DNA of 64,000 bases. Origin: Oscillospiraceae bacterium. Lineage in GTDB: Bacteria > Bacillota > Clostridia > Oscillospirales > Oscillospiraceae. This document shows positions 40,660 through 49,647 of this stretch, in pieces. The translations under genes and the position numbers were made by a program. The notes below the pieces were generated by a model. The model had not been told where the DNA came from, searched no databases, and saw nothing but the letters and a program-made list of their open reading frames with translations. Numbering within the stretch: position 1 is the stretch's first letter; each line of letters starts with the position of its first letter. The DNA lies in NCBI GenBank assembly GCA_910575505.1, contig CAJTFK010000002.1:225354-289353 (forward strand). The letters are read 5' to 3'.

Positions 40660-41205
40660 TCAATAATTCTCCGTGCGGACTTCAAAATAAGCCTGGGGAT
40701 GGGCGCAGACAGGGCAGACCTCCGGGGCGGCGGTTCCCACCACACTGTGACCGCAGTTCCGGCACTCCCGGACCTTGACCTCGCTCTTCTTGGAGACCTT
40801 CCGGGCCTCCACATTGCGGAGCAGGGCCCGGTAACGCTCCTCGTGGCGCTTTTCAATCTCCGCCACCGCCCGGAACTTCGCGGCCGGCTCGGGGAAGCCC
40901 TCCGCCTCGGCGGTCCTTGCAAAGCCCTCGTACATATCCGTCCACTTGTAGTTCTCGCCGTCGGCGGCGGCTCCCAGGTTCTCAGCGGTGGAGCCGATGC
41001 CCGCCGGCTCCTTGAACCACATTTTGGCGCGCTCTTTTTCGTTGCCGGCGGTTTTCGGGAACAGGGCGGCGATCTGCACAAAGCCCTCTTTCCTGGCATT
41101 GGATACAAAATAGTGTACTTGTTCCGGGCCTGGGACTCCCCGGCGAAAGCGGCCTGCTGGTTTTTCCGTCTGGGTTCCGGCGTATTTGGACACGGTAAGG
41201 TCCAC
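40660..41205 (-). pseudogene. Rubrerythrin with compensating frameshifts and lost diiron ligands
   Basis: Rubrerythrin reduces peroxide in anaerobes. The C-terminal rubredoxin domain is intact ([24 protein letters not shown]). In the diiron domain, [40 protein letters not shown] and [12 protein letters not shown] are clear. However, the first-ligand segment, which another frame still encodes as [14 protein letters not shown], is read out of frame between an insertion near 41155 and a deletion near 41117. In addition EKEH is EKER and EKHH is EKRH. The open frame survives but the metal site cannot form. A GTG at 41205 is the likely former start. Confidence 0.75.
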
Positions 41206-41280
41206 CTTTAGGAATTTGAGGAACAGATGCGATATGTTATGAAAAATCCATGAAAACTGCGTTTTCAGAGCTTTTGACAT

Positions 41281-41699
41281 GTCCGGCCGGATTCGAACGA
41301 GCGTTCTTCAGGGCCGGAGACTTCTGCCATCCAAAGGAAAAACCCTGTATCTGCAATATTCTCAGCGATTGTGCACAGATTCCGGAGAAAATAGCGAAAC
41401 TGAAAACCCTTGCACTGCAATGGTTTCACCTGTTTTGCCTTTCCCCAAAACAGCGGTCGGTACCCTTCGCAGGGACTGGCGTCCAGAACGGAGCGGCAAT
41501 AATTTTCAGGCATAGGAATATCGGTACAAATCGCTTTCCACGTTGTTTCTGGTGCAACAGATCCCTAACTGTGAGCTGCGATGTTCCGCATGGCTTTGAT
41601 CTGCCGCCAAGGGATTGCTGAATGCTGTGCCCGGAACAAATCGAAATTTTGGAAAAAAGCAACACAGGTTTTACGAACTCATTCATGCGGCGACGCTTT
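41281..41699. other. Gene-free decayed region
   Basis: No gene I can support. A stretch near 41345-41390 (CTCAGCGATTGTGCACAGAT) weakly resembles the right end of family 1, but too weakly to call a copy. Confidence 0.35.
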
Positions 41700-42386
41700 T
41701 CACTTTATTGCCAGTGCTTTTGGATACTCTGTGCAGAGAAGGCGGTAGGGCGGCTCATCCTCCTCAATTGTCGGAAAGCGTCCAATCGGTGCGTAAAACC
41801 GGTTGTCGTTTTCGTCATCATTACACATGGAGACCTCACCCAGCAGGACCGGTCCGGCCTCCGCCTCAAAATCATGGTACAGATACGGGTGTACCGTCAT
41901 GCTCTCGCCAGGCCGCAGCCTGATCTGCGCACCGGCCGGAGCCGCGAAGGTCCTTCCGTCACAGTGCACGGTGACCTCGCTGTCCGCAAATTCGCCGTCC
42001 TCTGTGGAATTGTATACCCGAATCAGCACATTCCCGCCGCCGCGGTTGATAATGTCCTCCATTTTGCTCCAGTGAAAATGCATGGGAGCTGTCTGCCCCT
42101 CTTTGAGATACAGGAGCTTTTCCGCATAGGTTTTTGTGTATTTACCGGGCATTTTCACATTACCGTTGCGAAGGGTAATCAGGGAAAAGCCCACCTGGTC
42201 AAACCGTCCAAGGCCGTAATCCGTGATATCCCATCCCAACAGATTGTCCCGGATTTCATCGTATTCGTGTCCGAGCTTTTGCCAATCCTCCGGAGTAAAA
42301 CCGCAAAAGGGCGGAAGCGGGAAGCCGCATTTCCGGATCATATCCTCCATTTCTCTCAAGGCTCGGTTGATCTCAGAGCGTTTCAT
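41700..42386 (-). CDS. D-lyxose/D-mannose ketol-isomerase (cupin)
   Basis: A 228-residue cupin-type sugar isomerase resembling D-lyxose isomerase, which also interconverts D-mannose and D-fructose. Characteristic parts: MKRSEINRALREMEDMIRKC, FCGFTPEDWQKLG, LGWDITDYGLGRFDQVGFSL and the metal-binding cupin strand APMHFHWSKMEDIINRGGGN (His, His, Glu). Further His in TVHPYLYHDFEAEAG complete the site. The start at 42386 gives a 5-base spacing from AGAGGTG. The neighbouring mannan locus suggests mannose as the relevant substrate (inference). Confidence 0.85.
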   Translation of the reverse strand: MKRSEINRALREMEDMIRKCGFPLPPFCGFTPEDWQKLGHEYDEIRDNLLGWDITDYGLGRFDQVGFSLITLRNGNVKMPGKYTKTYAEKLLYLKEGQTAPMHFHWSKMEDIINRGGGNVLIRVYNSTEDGEFADSEVTVHCDGRTFAAPAGAQIRLRPGESMTVHPYLYHDFEAEAGPVLLGEVSMCNDDENDNRFYAPIGRFPTIEEDEPPYRLLCTEYPKALAIK

Positions 42387-42433
42387 CATGGCACCTCTTT
42401 TCAAAGAATGTAAACGTTATGGAGGGCGGAGAA

Positions 42434-43600
42434 TTACCGCTGAACCCTCTCCGGCATTGCCAATACACTGAGGTAATCGGACTGCACAGCTTCCATCAGC
42501 AGTCCGTCCTGCGTCCATCCGGCGCCGGAGCGGACCTCTCCGGTCTCCCGGCGGCAGGGAGCTCTTTCATCCGGCCCGGCCAGTTTCAGCCGCGGGGAAC
42601 AGCAGCAGGCCCGGGAGCAGACCTGCACAAAGCTGACCGCCGCCAGGGCTTTGCCCTTGGACGCGCAGAGAAAAGCGTCATAGGGTCCCGTCTTCCCGGC
42701 AAGAGGCCAGGCGGCAGCAGGCCCCGTCCCGGAACAGGGGGCGTATTGGCGGTACTCCTCCAGCTGCTGAGCAGCGTAGGGCGGTGCTTGTTCTGTCCCC
42801 GGATCAGGTACTCTCGAAAGAGGCCGCGGAAAGACCGCCTCATACCGCCCGGGCCCTCCTCAGAGCGGTACAGCCTCCGGGGCCCGGAAGGCCGCGCCGG
42901 GCTCCAGCCGCCGCCGAAAGCCCTCCGGATGAATGTCCGGCCCGGACCCGGTTGTATTGGTCCGGCTCCGCCTGGGTCAGGAAGTTCCCGAAGCAGGCAA
43001 GGCCGCTGCCATAAGCAGGCCCCGGTCCTGGGTGACTGTGTGCTCGCACAGGGCCGGGAAGGGGTGAAACTGGCGGGAGGAGATTCCCCGCAGAGAAAGG
43101 CCCCTGCTTTCCCCGCGACAGGGGCAGGCGGTCGCTCTCCGGTCCGGCTGCCGTGAAGGGTGACGAGATCAAAGCCGTCGCCGTCCGGCTCCAGTGCAGC
43201 GGACAAAACGGCGGAGAGGCCCGGCGCTTCCCGGTCTTTGATTTCAATGCGTACAGGCCGGCAGATGGCGTCTGCATCCTCGAAAACGGTATCGAGCAGA
43301 CAGGCCCTTACCTTCAGTGCCGGGTCCCGCGGTGTGATCTCCAGAGTGGTACACTCCTCCGGGCTGCCGCAGGCGGCGGGAAGACCCTCCGGAGCGGGCT
43401 TTCCAGGGAAAAGGCGGTGGCTTTCATAGAGCAGCTCACAGTTTCCGCCGGCGGATGCGGTCCTCAGCCGCAGACACGGCTCCCGGAAGCTTCCGCCTCC
43501 CCGGGAGGGATACCCGAAGGGGACGCAGTCGTAAAAGAAGGCGCACTCCCGGGGGTCTCATCCGGGGGGGAAGGAACACTCCCCAAGACGCAGGAAACAG
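42434..43600 (-). pseudogene. GH36 alpha-galactosidase relic with the catalytic domain deleted
   Basis: Scattered frames on the minus strand give N-terminal domain pieces ECAFFYDCVPFGYPSRGGGS, CELLYESHRLFPGKPAPEGL, TTLEITPRDPALKVRACLLD, FDLVTLHG and AYGSGLACFGNFLTQAEPDQ, then RPTLLSSW (start of the catalytic barrel) at about 42745. The C-terminal domain resumes at 42675: YDAFLCASKGKALAAVSFVQ and CRRETGEVRSGAGWTQDGLL. The roughly 300 residues that should lie between, including the catalytic Asp pair, are missing and several frameshifts are present. Confidence 0.8.
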
Positions 43601-43731
43601 CGCAGGCTCTCAACGGGGACAGAGGGACCGCAATCAATGCGGCCCGGGAAATTCCCGTGGCCCGCCAGGCCGCGGAGGCAGGCGGCGCGGCGGGGTGTCC
43701 GGACGGAAAACCCGCTCCTGTTCTCTGCAAG

Positions 43732-43890
43732 AACCTGCATTCATAGACAGGGGATGCTGGATGGGCGGAAATTTTTCCTGTCAGACAAGGAGTTTTTCTG
43801 CGGCAATCCTGACGGATTGCAAGGAAAACCGGCGCGGTATGGCGGGAAAAAGGCCGTTCAGACAGCGTTCAGCGGTTGTGAATACAGGTT
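43732..43890 (+). repeat. Family 1 MITE-like element (copy D)
   Basis: 159 bp: AACCTGCATTCATAGACAGG on the left, GCAATCC-TGAC-GGATTGC inner hairpin, and CAGCGGTTGTGAATACAGGT on the right. Its right end faces the 3' end of the phosphomutase gene at 43930. Confidence 0.85.
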
Positions 43891-43929
43891 CCAAGAGACC
43901 GGCATAGCTCCGCTTCCAATTTCCGGCTT

Positions 43930-45603
43930 TCAACGGTTCACCATCAGCCTGTCCGCCGCTGCGGACAGCTCCGCCAGGTCAGCTTCCGCCTGCGCTTCAC
44001 TCTCGCCGCGGACAGAAAGGTAGAGCTTCAGCTTTGGCTCGGTGCCGGAGGGGCGAACGATGAGCTTTGCGCCTCCATCCATCCGGAACTCCAGTACATC
44101 AGAGGGAATGAGCCCCGTGCTCCCACCCAGGTAATCCACAGTTTCCAGCACTTCCCGCCCGGCGATCTCCGCCGGCGGCGCCGTCCGCAGGGCGGCCGTC
44201 AGGCGGTTCATGGCCTTCATGCCGTCCTCGCCCGGAAACTCCCGGCTGAGAAGGCCGTTTCGGTAATAGCCGAATTGCCCATACAGGCCCTTCATGGCGT
44301 CCAGCAGGGTTTTTCCCTGGGCCGCATACCAGGCGGCGCATTCACAGGCCAGCATAACGGCGTTCACCGCGTCCTTGTCCCGAACGTGGGGGCCGGAGAG
44401 ATAGCCGTAGCTCTCCTCAAAGCCGAAGATGAAGCGCTCCGGATGGCCCTCTGCCTCCAGAAGGCCTATCTGTTCGCCGATATACTTAAAACCTGTCAGA
44501 GTCCGGCGCAGTTCTACGCCGTAATGCGCAGCCACGGACGCGGCCATGTCCGTGGAGACGATGGTGGAGACAGCCACCGGTTTTTCCGGCATGGTCCCCC
44601 GCTCCAGGCGGGTGCGGCACAGGTAGTCCAGCAGCAGGACACCCATCTCGTTGCCGCTGATCAGCCGGTAGCCGCCCATTCCGTCCGGCACCGCCGCGCC
44701 CATGCGGTCGCAGTCCGGATCTGTACCCAGCAGCAGGTCGGGACGGACCTGGCCGCACAGCCGCAGGCCCTCCTCCATGGCCTCCCGAATCTCCGGATTG
44801 GGATAGGGGCAGGTGGGGAAATTTCCGTCAGGGCGCTCCTGAGAGGGAACCGTAATGAGCTCCCGGACGCCCATCTTTTCCAGCAGCTTTTTCACGCACT
44901 CCAGGCCGGAGCCGTTCAGAGGCGTATAGACCAGCTTCAGCCGGCTCACGTCATTTCCGGGGCGCAGGGCCAGCACGGCGTCCACGAAGGCGTCCAGACA
45001 GCCGTCCTCAATTTCCCGGATCATGCCGTTCTGAACGGCCTGCTCATAGTCCGCCAGCTTCACGCCGTCAAAGCAGTCCGTCTGTTCCATGTACGACAGC
45101 ACCCGGTCCGCCGCCTCCGGCGTGATCTGGCAGCCGTCCGCGCCATAGACCTTGTAGCCGTTGTACTGCGCGGGGTTATGGCTGGCGGTGACGCAGATGC
45201 CCGCGCCGCACTTCAAGTACCGCACCGCCCAGCTCAGGGCGGGGGTGGGCTCCAGCCGGGGGTAGACCCAGGCGGTGATGCCGTTGGCGGCCAGAACCCG
45301 GGCGGCTTCCCGGGAAAAGAGTCCGCCCTTGATGCGGCTGTCATGGGCGATGGCCACAGCTTTGGGCAGGCCGGAGGCGTTGAGATAATCGGCAAGACCC
45401 TGGGTGGCCCGGCGGATGGTGTAGATGTTCATGCGGTTGGTTCCCGCGCCGATGACGCCTCGAAGCCCCCCGGTGCCAAAGGCCAGGTCCCGGTAAAAGC
45501 GGTCGGAGACGGCGGCGGGGTCGTCCCGAATCTCCTCCAGTTCCCGGACAAGGCCGGAATCGTCCGCTGCCCGCTCCAGCCAGCGCTGATAAACTGTGTT
45601 CAT
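43930..45603 (-). CDS. Phosphoglucomutase/phosphomannomutase (alpha-D-phosphohexomutase)
   Basis: Interconverts hexose 1- and 6-phosphates. The 557-residue protein has the four-domain layout: the phosphoserine loop ICVTASHNPAQYNGYKVYG (about 130-150), the metal-binding loop LGTDPDCDRMGAAV (about 300), the sugar-binding loop FGFEESYGYLSG (about 395) and the phosphate-binding loop IVRPSGTEPKLKLY (about 525). Given the flanking GH130 phosphorylases, which release mannose 1-phosphate, mannose 1-phosphate is a likely physiological substrate. It is followed 11 bases upstream on the same strand by the CE2-like esterase gene. Confidence 0.92.
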   Translation of the reverse strand: MNTVYQRWLERAADDSGLVRELEEIRDDPAAVSDRFYRDLAFGTGGLRGVIGAGTNRMNIYTIRRATQGLADYLNASGLPKAVAIAHDSRIKGGLFSREAARVLAANGITAWVYPRLEPTPALSWAVRYLKCGAGICVTASHNPAQYNGYKVYGADGCQITPEAADRVLSYMEQTDCFDGVKLADYEQAVQNGMIREIEDGCLDAFVDAVLALRPGNDVSRLKLVYTPLNGSGLECVKKLLEKMGVRELITVPSQERPDGNFPTCPYPNPEIREAMEEGLRLCGQVRPDLLLGTDPDCDRMGAAVPDGMGGYRLISGNEMGVLLLDYLCRTRLERGTMPEKPVAVSTIVSTDMAASVAAHYGVELRRTLTGFKYIGEQIGLLEAEGHPERFIFGFEESYGYLSGPHVRDKDAVNAVMLACECAAWYAAQGKTLLDAMKGLYGQFGYYRNGLLSREFPGEDGMKAMNRLTAALRTAPPAEIAGREVLETVDYLGGSTGLIPSDVLEFRMDGGAKLIVRPSGTEPKLKLYLSVRGESEAQAEADLAELSAAADRLMVNR

Positions 45604-45614
45604 GTCAAATCCTC

Positions 45615-46733
45615 CTATTTAAATTCTGATCTGCTATCCCGCAAAATCGTTTCCAGAAAGTTTACGATGGTCTCCGCCGCCGCCTCGTGACAGGCGGGGC
45701 CGGGATGGAGCCGTGCGCCCATGGTCTCTTCTGTCACGGCGGGAAGAGGCAGATACCACGTGTTTTCATCCCCGGTCTCCCGGCGGAAGCGGGCGACAGC
45801 TCCCTCCAGGCAGGGCCCCAGGGGCGTGTCCAGCATTCCGTAAGCCCAGATCAGCTTTGTGCCGGAGTTCTTCTGCCGGAGGACCTTCAAAAAATCCACG
45901 GCGGCATCTTCCAGCAGGGCAAGGCCCCCGGCGTCCCGGTGCTGTTGAAAGGTCTCGCCGCCTGGTCCCAGCCAGGGCGGGTTCTCCATGGCCCCGGCAT
46001 CGTTGGAGCCCAGATTGACGATGACGGCGTCCGGCTGCCAGGAGGCAAAATTCCAGGATTTTTGGGTTCCCAGAGCGGCATTGAGCTCTCCGGCGGCGAC
46101 GCCGCAGACCTGTGTGTAGTAATCCGGCAGGGCATGGCAGGGATCATTCCGCCAATCGGAACGGAGTCCCCAGCCGCTCTGGCTGACGATGCGGCACTCC
46201 GCCCCCAGCCGGTCCGCCGTCCGCTGAGGAAAGCCTTTGACGGCGCTGAACCAGGATGAGGCAAAATCCGCTTCCTCCCGTGCGCCATAAAGGCCCTCGC
46301 CGCTGGTGAGACTGTCCCCTACGAACTCCAGACGGCAGGCCGGGGAGGGGAGGGGGAGAAATTCTCCGCCGGTCCATCGAAGCTCTGAGAGCCAGAGGCG
46401 GCCCACAGGGTCCTCCGGCATGGGCTGGGTCTCCTTCAGCAGTCGGACGCGCTTCGGAATCCCCGCCGGCAAGCCACGGAACACGCAGAGGTCGTTCACG
46501 CCCCGGTTCAGCGGCATTCGCAGGAGAAGCGCACCGTTGACCTCCACGGCCGCCCAGGGCGGCATTTCCGCAAAATCGGCCTCCAGGATCACATGAAGCT
46601 CCGTCCCGGAAAAGCACAGCTCTACGCCGCTGCCGGTCCAGAACAGGGGCAAAATGCCGGCTCTTCGGGCGGTTTCAGGATGGAAACGGCCCAGAAAACG
46701 CAGGTGGGGAATTTCAAAAATATTCTGAATCAT
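45615..46733 (-). CDS. CE2-like acetyl esterase (SGNH fold)
   Basis: A 372-residue two-domain esterase: a beta-sandwich N-terminal domain (about 1-125) and an SGNH hydrolase domain with the nucleophile block LEFVGDSLTSGEGL (about 135), the Gly/Asn blocks VSQSGWG and VIVNLGSNDAGAMENP, and the Asp/His-containing end MGARLHPGPACHEAAA. CE2 enzymes remove acetyl groups from mannan and xylan oligosaccharides; no signal peptide is seen, so it acts inside the cell. It is divergent from lacI and convergent in function with the mannan locus. Confidence 0.82.
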   Translation of the reverse strand: MIQNIFEIPHLRFLGRFHPETARRAGILPLFWTGSGVELCFSGTELHVILEADFAEMPPWAAVEVNGALLLRMPLNRGVNDLCVFRGLPAGIPKRVRLLKETQPMPEDPVGRLWLSELRWTGGEFLPLPSPACRLEFVGDSLTSGEGLYGAREEADFASSWFSAVKGFPQRTADRLGAECRIVSQSGWGLRSDWRNDPCHALPDYYTQVCGVAAGELNAALGTQKSWNFASWQPDAVIVNLGSNDAGAMENPPWLGPGGETFQQHRDAGGLALLEDAAVDFLKVLRQKNSGTKLIWAYGMLDTPLGPCLEGAVARFRRETGDENTWYLPLPAVTEETMGARLHPGPACHEAAAETIVNFLETILRDSRSEFK

Positions 46734-46768
46734 GGCTTCTGCCTCCAGATACTCTTGTAATCTCCGTC

Positions 46769-46797
46769 AGCATAACACGGAGAGACGGAAAAAGCAA
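46769..46797 (-). promoter_or_regulatory. Promoter of the esterase-mutase operon
   Basis: Minus-strand TTGCTT (46792-46797), 17 bases, TATGCT (46769-46774). Confidence 0.6.
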
Positions 46798-46863
46798 TCA
46801 ACAAATTAGCTTAAAAATTCAAATAAATTTAGTCTGATTGCCAGCCGGGTTTACCGGCGGCCA

Positions 46864-46892
46864 TTGACGAAAGCGGCTGAATCATTTATAAT
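46864..46892 (+). promoter_or_regulatory. Promoter of the LacI-family regulator
   Basis: TTGACG (46864-46869), 17 bases, TATAAT (46887-46892). Confidence 0.75.
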
Positions 46893-46948
46893 GAAAGCAA
46901 CGAAGATTACAGCTCTCTCACAAGAGGAGTATGGACGGAGGAAGTTTC

Positions 46949-47947
46949 ATGGGAAAACCTGTGCGGATGGCGGACATCGCGGAGCGGTTAGGCATCAGTG
47001 TGGTGTCCGTGTCCAAGGCGCTGGCGGGAAAATCCGGCGTCAGCGAGGAGATGCGGGCCAAGGTGGTGGCCCTGGCTCAGGAACTGGGGTATGAGGGCGT
47101 CCGGGGCCCGGCCGCCGCCGGAACAGGAAATGTGGGCGTGCTGGTAGCAGACCGCTTTTTCAACGAGAATGTGTTCTCCTTTTATACCAGCCTGTACCGC
47201 TCCCTGGTCCTGGCCTGCGGGGCGGAGGGACTGACCTGCATGATGGAGATTGTCTCCCGGGAGGCAGAACGGTCTGCCTCCCTTCCGGTGCTGGTGACGG
47301 GGCGGAAGGTGGACGGGCTGATCTTTTTGGGCAACCTGGACCCGGATTACCTCCATGCGGTGGCCGGCAGCGGCCTGCCCTGTCTGCTGCTGGATTTTTA
47401 CATCCCCGGCGGCAAAGCGGACTGTGTGGTCAGTGACAATCTGGACGGCGGCTGCGCCTTGACGGAACACCTGCTGGCCCAGGGACGGCGGGACATCGGC
47501 TTTGTGGGCAGCATCCGGGCCACATGCAGTATTATGGATCGGTATCTGGGTTATCAGCGGGCCCTCCGCATGGCGGGCCTGACCCCACGGGAAGACTGGC
47601 TGCTGGAGGACCGGGACGAAAAGGGGGACTTTATTCCCTTGAAATTGCCGGAGGAACTGCCCCAGGCGTTTTTGTGCAGCTGCGATGAGGTCGCCTATCG
47701 CCTGGTGGAGATCCTGCGCAGGGCGGGGAAGCGGGTGCCGGAGGATATAGCCGTCTGCGGCTATGATGACTTCCGGTTTGCCACGCTCTGTCAGCCGCCG
47801 CTGACCAGCTACCGGGTGAATGTGGAGCAGATGGCGGAGACGGCGGTAAACCGTATTTCTGCGCGGCTTCGGCAGGAGCAGACGGAACCGCTGACCTTCA
47901 AGGTCTCCGGTCAGATGGTGCTCCGGGAGAGCAGCGGGAAGCATTAA
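46949..47947 (+). CDS. LacI-family transcriptional regulator
   Basis: A 332-residue repressor: helix-turn-helix with VRMADIAERLGISVVSVSKA and hinge helix VALAQELGYE, then the periplasmic-binding-protein-like effector domain (GNVGVLVADRFFNENVF; DGLIFLGNL; DIGFVGSI; DIAVCGYDDFRFA). ATG at 46949 was chosen over 46931 because GGAGG lies 7 bases before it. It lies between the divergent esterase-mutase operon and the sugar ABC/GH130 operon, so it is the probable manno-oligosaccharide sensor for both. Confidence 0.93.
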   Translation: MGKPVRMADIAERLGISVVSVSKALAGKSGVSEEMRAKVVALAQELGYEGVRGPAAAGTGNVGVLVADRFFNENVFSFYTSLYRSLVLACGAEGLTCMMEIVSREAERSASLPVLVTGRKVDGLIFLGNLDPDYLHAVAGSGLPCLLLDFYIPGGKADCVVSDNLDGGCALTEHLLAQGRRDIGFVGSIRATCSIMDRYLGYQRALRMAGLTPREDWLLEDRDEKGDFIPLKLPEELPQAFLCSCDEVAYRLVEILRRAGKRVPEDIAVCGYDDFRFATLCQPPLTSYRVNVEQMAETAVNRISARLRQEQTEPLTFKVSGQMVLRESSGKH

Positions 47948-47976
47948 AGTCAAATCGTAAAATCGAAAATGATTCA

Positions 47977-48010
47977 GGCGGACTAAATCGGAGGATTTAG
48001 TCCGCCTTTT
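47977..48010 (+). terminator. Terminator of the LacI-family gene
   Basis: Perfect 13-bp stem GGCGGACTAAATC / GATTTAGTCCGCC, loop GGAG, then TTTTCTT. Confidence 0.85.
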
Positions 48011-48091
48011 CTTGCCTGGGCTGCTTCATCCGGTGGCTTTGCCAAAAAAGCCTGTGATTTTTGGCGGGAATGCTAAAAATAAAATAAAGTA

Positions 48092-48120
48092 TTGACTAAT
48101 TTTTGAGAAAAGATTATAGT
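48092..48120 (+). promoter_or_regulatory. Promoter of the mannan uptake operon
   Basis: TTGACT (48092-48097), 17 bases, TATAGT (48115-48120). Confidence 0.75.
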
Positions 48121-48154
48121 TATTAGCAAGGTAAATGTTAGCTATTATTTAGCT

Positions 48155-48171
48155 TTCGTTTAACAAACGAA
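48155..48171. promoter_or_regulatory. Putative LacI-family operator
   Basis: TTCGTTT-AAC-AAACGAA is a 17-bp near-perfect palindrome between the promoter and the ribosome site of the binding-protein gene, in the usual place and of the usual size for a LacI-family repressor. Confidence 0.6.
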
Positions 48172-48186
48172 TGGGAGGAATTGAAC

Positions 48187-49572
48187 ATGAAAAAAGCGAT
48201 GTCCCTGCTACTGGCTCTGGTTATGCTGACCGGGCTGCTCGCCGCCTGCGGAGGAGGAGGCGGCGGCAAAGAGCCGGAGTACAGCGGCCCCAGCTACGCA
48301 AGCCTCAAGGTTGGCGAGGACTACACCGATCTCACTGCTGAACTCCGCGTCATCACCCACCGCACCGACCTGATCCTGGAGGACCCGGACAGGCGGGACT
48401 TTACTGATTTTGCAAAGGAATTCAATGCGCTCTATCCTAATATCACCATTAAATACGAAGGCATCACAAATTACAACGACGATATGACCGCCCGAATCTC
48501 CTCCAGCAACTGGGGAGATATCTGCATGATTCCCACCACGATCCTGCTGCCGGACCTGAACATGTATTTCCATCCCATGTGCGCCCTCAGCGAAATTGAG
48601 TCTGAGTCGGATTACAATTTTGCCACAAACCGGGCCTATGACGGCCAGGTCTATGGCATCCCCTCCACCGGAAATGCCCAGGGCATCATCTATAATAAAA
48701 AGGTGGCCGAGGCCGCGGGCTATACCGGTGAGAACCTGCCCAAGACCCCGGATGCGTTTTTGAAGTTTCTTCAGGACATCAAGGATAAAACCGACGCCAT
48801 TCCACTGTATACCAACTTTGCCGCCGGCTGGACGATGACCGCCTGGGACGCTTATATCTACAGCGGCGCCACCGCAGACCCGGACTGGAAAAACATCACC
48901 ATGCCCCAGACCAAGGACCCGTTTGCCGACCGGGGTGACGGCACCGGCGCTTATGCTGTGTATAGCCTGCTCTATAACGCGGTCAGCCAGGACCTGACCG
49001 AGGAATCCCCCACCGCCACCGACTGGGAAGGCTGCAAGCCCATGATAAACAACGGCGAGATCGGATGCATGGTGCTGGGCTCCTGGGCCATTATTCAGAT
49101 GCAGGAGGCCGGCCCCAATGCCGCCGACATTGGTTATATGCCCTTCCCCATCACTCAGCCTGACGGAAAACAGTATGCCACCGCCGGAGCCGACTACTGC
49201 TATGGTGTAAACAAATATGCCAGCGAGGAGAACAAAATCGCCTCTATGCTGTACATCAAATGGCTCACTGAGAGCAGCAATTTTGCCTATGACCAGGGCG
49301 GCGTGCCGGTGCTTAAAAGTCAGCCCTATCCCGAGACCCTGTCCGCATTTGAAGGAATCGGGCTGGTGGAGGACACCGCCGCTCCTACGGAGCTGGCCTC
49401 TCTCCAGGCGGATGTAAACCGGGAGAGCGAGCTTTCTCTCGACGCCGACCAAAGCCATGTCCAGCGCATTGTCGAGGCGGTTATCACCGGAAATGAGACC
49501 TTTGAGGACATTATCGCCGACTGGAACAGCCGCTGGAACGCCGCTGTGGAGCGCTGCGCGCCCGCCCAGTGA
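48187..49572 (+). CDS. ABC transporter sugar-binding lipoprotein
   Basis: A 461-residue extracellular binding protein. The signal peptide MKKAMSLLLALVMLTGLLAAC has the lipobox LLAAC, so it is lipid-anchored at Cys 21 or so, followed by a Gly-rich spacer. The mature region is a type 1 sugar-binding fold (FNALYPNITIKYEGITNYND; AYDGQVYGIPSTGNAQGIIY; WEGCKPMINNGEIGCMVLGS). It probably captures manno-oligosaccharides, by context. ATG at 48187 was chosen (GGAGG 8 bases before); the TTG at 48181 is too close to the ribosome site. Confidence 0.93.
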   Translation: MKKAMSLLLALVMLTGLLAACGGGGGGKEPEYSGPSYASLKVGEDYTDLTAELRVITHRTDLILEDPDRRDFTDFAKEFNALYPNITIKYEGITNYNDDMTARISSSNWGDICMIPTTILLPDLNMYFHPMCALSEIESESDYNFATNRAYDGQVYGIPSTGNAQGIIYNKKVAEAAGYTGENLPKTPDAFLKFLQDIKDKTDAIPLYTNFAAGWTMTAWDAYIYSGATADPDWKNITMPQTKDPFADRGDGTGAYAVYSLLYNAVSQDLTEESPTATDWEGCKPMINNGEIGCMVLGSWAIIQMQEAGPNAADIGYMPFPITQPDGKQYATAGADYCYGVNKYASEENKIASMLYIKWLTESSNFAYDQGGVPVLKSQPYPETLSAFEGIGLVEDTAAPTELASLQADVNRESELSLDADQSHVQRIVEAVITGNETFEDIIADWNSRWNAAVERCAPAQ

Positions 49573-49647
49573 CCGGTCACTGCCCTGCCAAGGGCCGTCA
49601 AAAGACGGCCCTTGGCAGGAGGAACATAGAAATAAGGAGGGAACCAC

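Noticed and set aside
41340..41395. Sixth copy of the family 1 element
   Set aside because: Only a blurred 20-base similarity to the right end; no left end or inner hairpin.
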